Below are positions 6,201-6,885 of a DNA stretch of 6,885 bases, in pieces. The position numbers and the translations under genes are program-made. This DNA comes from an uncultured Candidatus Saccharibacteria bacterium (lineage in GTDB: Bacteria > Patescibacteriota > Saccharimonadia > Saccharimonadales > Saccharimonadaceae). The DNA lies in contig CALICZ010000178.1 in assembly GCA_938049075.1 (NCBI GenBank), positions 1-6,885 of the forward strand, in the 5' to 3' direction. The notes beneath the pieces were generated by a model that was not told the origin of the DNA, ran no database searches, and saw only the letters and a list, made by a program, of their open reading frames with translations. The number at the start of each line of letters is the position of its first letter. Positions within the stretch are counted from its first letter, which is position 1.

Positions 6201-6687
6201 GCAAAAGACCGAGCTAAGCTTTGCCGGCCAAGGAGTTGTGCTCGGTGATGCTCGCCTTACTGGCACGCTTGACCTTGTCGATATCGACCACACTGCCAAT
6301 ACCATCGCCGTTACAGACTACAAGACGGGCAAGCCTGCCCGCAGTTGGCAGGGCCGCACCGATGCCGAGAAGATTAAGCTGCACAAATACCGCCAGCAGC
6401 TGATGTTCTACGAGCTCCTCGTGCGCCACTCGCGCGACTATGCGCGCTACGACTTTGCCGGGGCCACGCTGCAGTTCGTCGAGCCAGACAAGGACACGGG
6501 CGATATCCACCAGCTTAGTACCAGCTTTTCTCAGGCCGAGCTGAATGAGTTTGCCCAGCTTATTGCCGCTGTGTGGCGCTGCATTACTCACCTCCAGCTG
6601 CCCGACACCAGCCACTACCCAGCCACCTACAAAGGCATTCTCGCTTTTGAGGAAGATTTACTGCGGCGTATAGAAGAGCGAGAATAG
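3256..6687 (+). CDS. UvrD/Rep-family (SF1A) DNA helicase fused to a C-terminal PD-(D/E)XK (RecB/AddB-like) nuclease
   Basis: A single 1143-aa chain that probably unwinds DNA with ATP and cuts strands during end resection or repair. Helicase motifs in order: Q motif NNQQRAAV (14-21), Walker A GPGTGKT (33-39, K38), Ia LTFTDSGAAAMRQRL (63-77), Ib IHTFHSFG (90-97), II VDEFQDTN (330-337), III GDDDQAIYSFQGA (363-375), IV LTDNYRSS (395-402), V INLMTAHKAKGLEF (731-744), VI RLRLFFVAMTRAR (786-798). The nuclease begins near 876 (SSTHL, then P891 and F894). It has GNAIH (913-917), GTLD with D1006, VTDYKTGK with D1021 and K1023, and QLMFY with Q1048 and Y1052, so the active site looks intact. The Cys of the AddB iron-sulphur cluster is absent (GGPAAF in place of CP..F). 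A long region lies between Ib and II, with a proline-rich stretch at 215-227. It is larger than UvrD (~720 aa) and comparable to AddA, but no AddB partner lies in the window. A GTG at 3238 would add six residues. It is divergent from the ATPase operon and stands alone. Confidence 0.92.
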   Translation: MSEHEFSTRYTHLNNQQRAAVDMIDGPLLVVAGPGTGKTELLSMRAANILRQTDVLPENILCLTFTDSGAAAMRQRLRSIIEADAYRVAIHTFHSFGSEAINHHREYFYHGASLRPTDELGSYEILRSILGQLDHHNPLSSKQNGEFTYLQDISRSISQLKQAGLSSAELRQVIDADEALLAAVEPRLSEVFAAGRISKPMAGKLAPLAGEAAQLPLPPLPPTIPPLADSFSLSLARAIDETLDSGKTTPLTAWRNHWCEKDATGNYVLRDRKRLGKLRALAEVYDAYLTELSTAGLYDYDDMILQLAQALDAQPELRANLEEQYQYIMVDEFQDTNLAQLRILFSLTSSPVHEGRPNIMAVGDDDQAIYSFQGADVSNIHRFRSHYRDVQLIALTDNYRSSRAILTPARAVITQGGDRLEAVLPELDKTLTAHHQPTQTAVSLAELPTSLAERQWLAQQIRQQIDSGTPSEEIAVLARRHRELVALVPHLQAAGIAINYERRDNVLDNPVIQVLELLARAIEAIAAGEFPTADSLLPELMAHPAFGFASQDIWQLSLRAWRNRQTWGEAMMASPTFQPLTMWLIHMAWQAQYQPLEMVLDDLLGVPQPADSQKAQAAIASAITEYMTQQMAQFDQPISLSAEATPAMPTISYRSPLYDYYFSRERLAKQPDAYLACLEALRTLRSRTQEHRGDDETLRLVDMLDLLSMHRQFKTPITTIRQRTEAHTGRINLMTAHKAKGLEFGHVYIMGAVDSTWGRRVRSPVSLITYPENLAIAPAGNTYDERLRLFFVAMTRARNHLTISYSTQDDAGKATLPASFLDGIDLTATTVDMPNDIPSLTTQLTTDWQRRLAPVGTPEPDLQQLLQPMLEQYKLSSTHLTAFLDVSRGGPAAFLTNYLLRFPQAPSPHAIYGNAIHHVLQRAHTHLTATGKVRPAEDILGDFEQELNRQPLGPEDFAYFSRKGLDSLSAFLQAEAHTFCPEQKTELSFAGQGVVLGDARLTGTLDLVDIDHTANTIAVTDYKTGKPARSWQGRTDAEKIKLHKYRQQLMFYELLVRHSRDYARYDFAGATLQFVEPDKDTGDIHQLSTSFSQAELNEFAQLIAAVWRCITHLQLPDTSHYPATYKGILAFEEDLLRRIEERE

Positions 6688-6689
6688 CC

Positions 6690-6703
6690 GCTCGGGCGAG
6701 TGC
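6690..6703 (+). terminator. Weak hairpin just after the helicase gene, without a U-tract
   Basis: CGCTC (6690-6694), a 4-base loop GGGC and GAGTG (6699-6703) can pair over five bases including one G-T wobble, three bases after the TAG stop. No run of T follows, so this is not a standard intrinsic terminator. It could mark the mRNA 3' end or be chance. No better terminator was found in the gap 6688-6787. Confidence 0.2.
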
Positions 6704-6770
6704 TTGTGATGCAATAGACAACGTATTCGCTATACACCCGTGCTGCAACGCACTACAGAAGAGAGTGGAG

Positions 6771-6791
6771 TGGCTAATGGCTAATGGCTAA
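6771..6791. repeat. Three perfect tandem copies of a 7-mer (TGGCTAA)
   Basis: TGGCTAA is repeated at 6771, 6778 and 6785 without mismatch. Because the unit is seven bases and holds TAA on the plus strand and TAG on the minus strand, the array places a stop in all three frames on each strand. It overlaps the stop codon of the putative minus-strand gene at the right edge. Likely origin is slippage; a role as a translation stop block between convergent genes is conjecture. Confidence 0.85.
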
Positions 6792-6885
6792 TCACATGAG
6801 CAAGCTTTTTTTGCTACCCTGGCCGGAATATCTTCGGTGTAGTAATACGAAACATCCTTAGCTTTCGCGCTGGCGGGTGGGTTTT
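6788..6885 (-). CDS. C-terminal fragment of a possible gene, cut by the right edge
   Basis: One minus-strand frame is open from the window edge to a TAG at 6790-6788 and gives 31 residues, including SAKAKDVSYYYTEDIPARVA and ending KKACSCD. The charged, Tyr-rich stretch looks like protein, and the other two minus frames stop sooner. A seven-A run (6812-6806) occurs in the frame GCA AAA AAA GCT. The stop is formed by the first copy, in minus-strand order, of the TGGCTAA tandem repeat. If real, the gene converges on the helicase gene with ~100 bases between the stops. I do not recognise the family, and 31 residues are too few to exclude a chance frame. Confidence 0.4.
   Translation of the reverse strand, partial: NPPASAKAKDVSYYYTEDIPARVAKKACSCD

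Noticed and set aside
6214..6615. 133-codon minus-strand open frame opposite the nuclease domain
   Set aside because: The plus strand here encodes the catalytic Asp, Lys and Gln-Tyr motifs of the nuclease. The antisense frame is explained by codon bias.
6799..6815. AGCAA...TTGCT with a seven-T run as an intrinsic terminator for the helicase
   Set aside because: The possible arms are only five AT-rich pairs, and the T run falls in the loop rather than after the stem, so it would not form a working terminator.
1..6885. Search for CRISPR arrays, tRNA or rRNA genes, insertion-sequence ends and toxin-antitoxin pairs
   Set aside because: No regularly spaced repeats, cloverleaf-like segments, transposase motifs or long terminal inverted repeats were seen. 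The only tandem repeat is the 7-mer at 6771-6791.

Overview
The window reads like a compact bacterial chromosome, probably from the Candidate Phyla Radiation (Patescibacteria) and perhaps from Saccharibacteria. This assignment is an inference. It rests on the remembered look of the ~165-residue conserved hypothetical protein and of the short-N-terminus P-type ATPase, on the one-chain helicase-nuclease, and on -10 boxes placed for leaderless mRNAs. TGA is consistent with use as a stop, so the alternative code of Gracilibacteria/Absconditabacteria is not suggested. No rRNA, tRNA, insertion sequence, CRISPR array or phage gene was seen.

Layout. The left half is a minus-strand run. At the left edge is the start of a gene cut by the window (68..1), with a well-formed promoter, a dyad over the expected transcription start and a strong Shine-Dalgarno. 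Upstream of it is a small hypothetical ORF (325..122). Next is a complete P-type cation-transporting ATPase (2690..369), then a conserved hypothetical gene (from 3186) whose 3' end runs into the ATPase start. A short non-coding gap (3187-3255) separates this run from a large plus-strand gene (3256..6687). That gene encodes a UvrD/Rep-family (SF1A) helicase fused to a C-terminal RecB/AddB-like PD-(D/E)XK nuclease. After it, a ~100-base gap and a 7-bp tandem repeat lead to what may be the 3' end of another minus-strand gene cut by the right edge.

How the parts relate. The conserved hypothetical gene and the ATPase form a likely two-gene operon. The ribosome-binding sequence of the ATPase lies inside the upstream gene, and a run of seven A (2701-2695) sits at their junction in the phase of a classic A_AAA_AAA slippery site. 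A -1 shift there ends the upstream protein at a TGA overlapping the ATPase ATG (ATGA). A +1 shift would fuse the two proteins. The helicase-nuclease is divergent from this operon and probably works in DNA end processing or repair, unrelated to ion transport. The divergent pair shares a short control region in which each -10 box is 6 or 7 bases from its ATG, suggesting leaderless transcripts on both sides, with an 11-bp palindrome between the boxes.

Nothing here is clearly a new multi-gene defence or mobile system. The points most worth a second look are the A7 junction, the back-to-back leaderless promoters, the single-chain helicase-nuclease without iron-sulphur cysteines, and the TGGCTAA tandem repeat that places stops in every frame.
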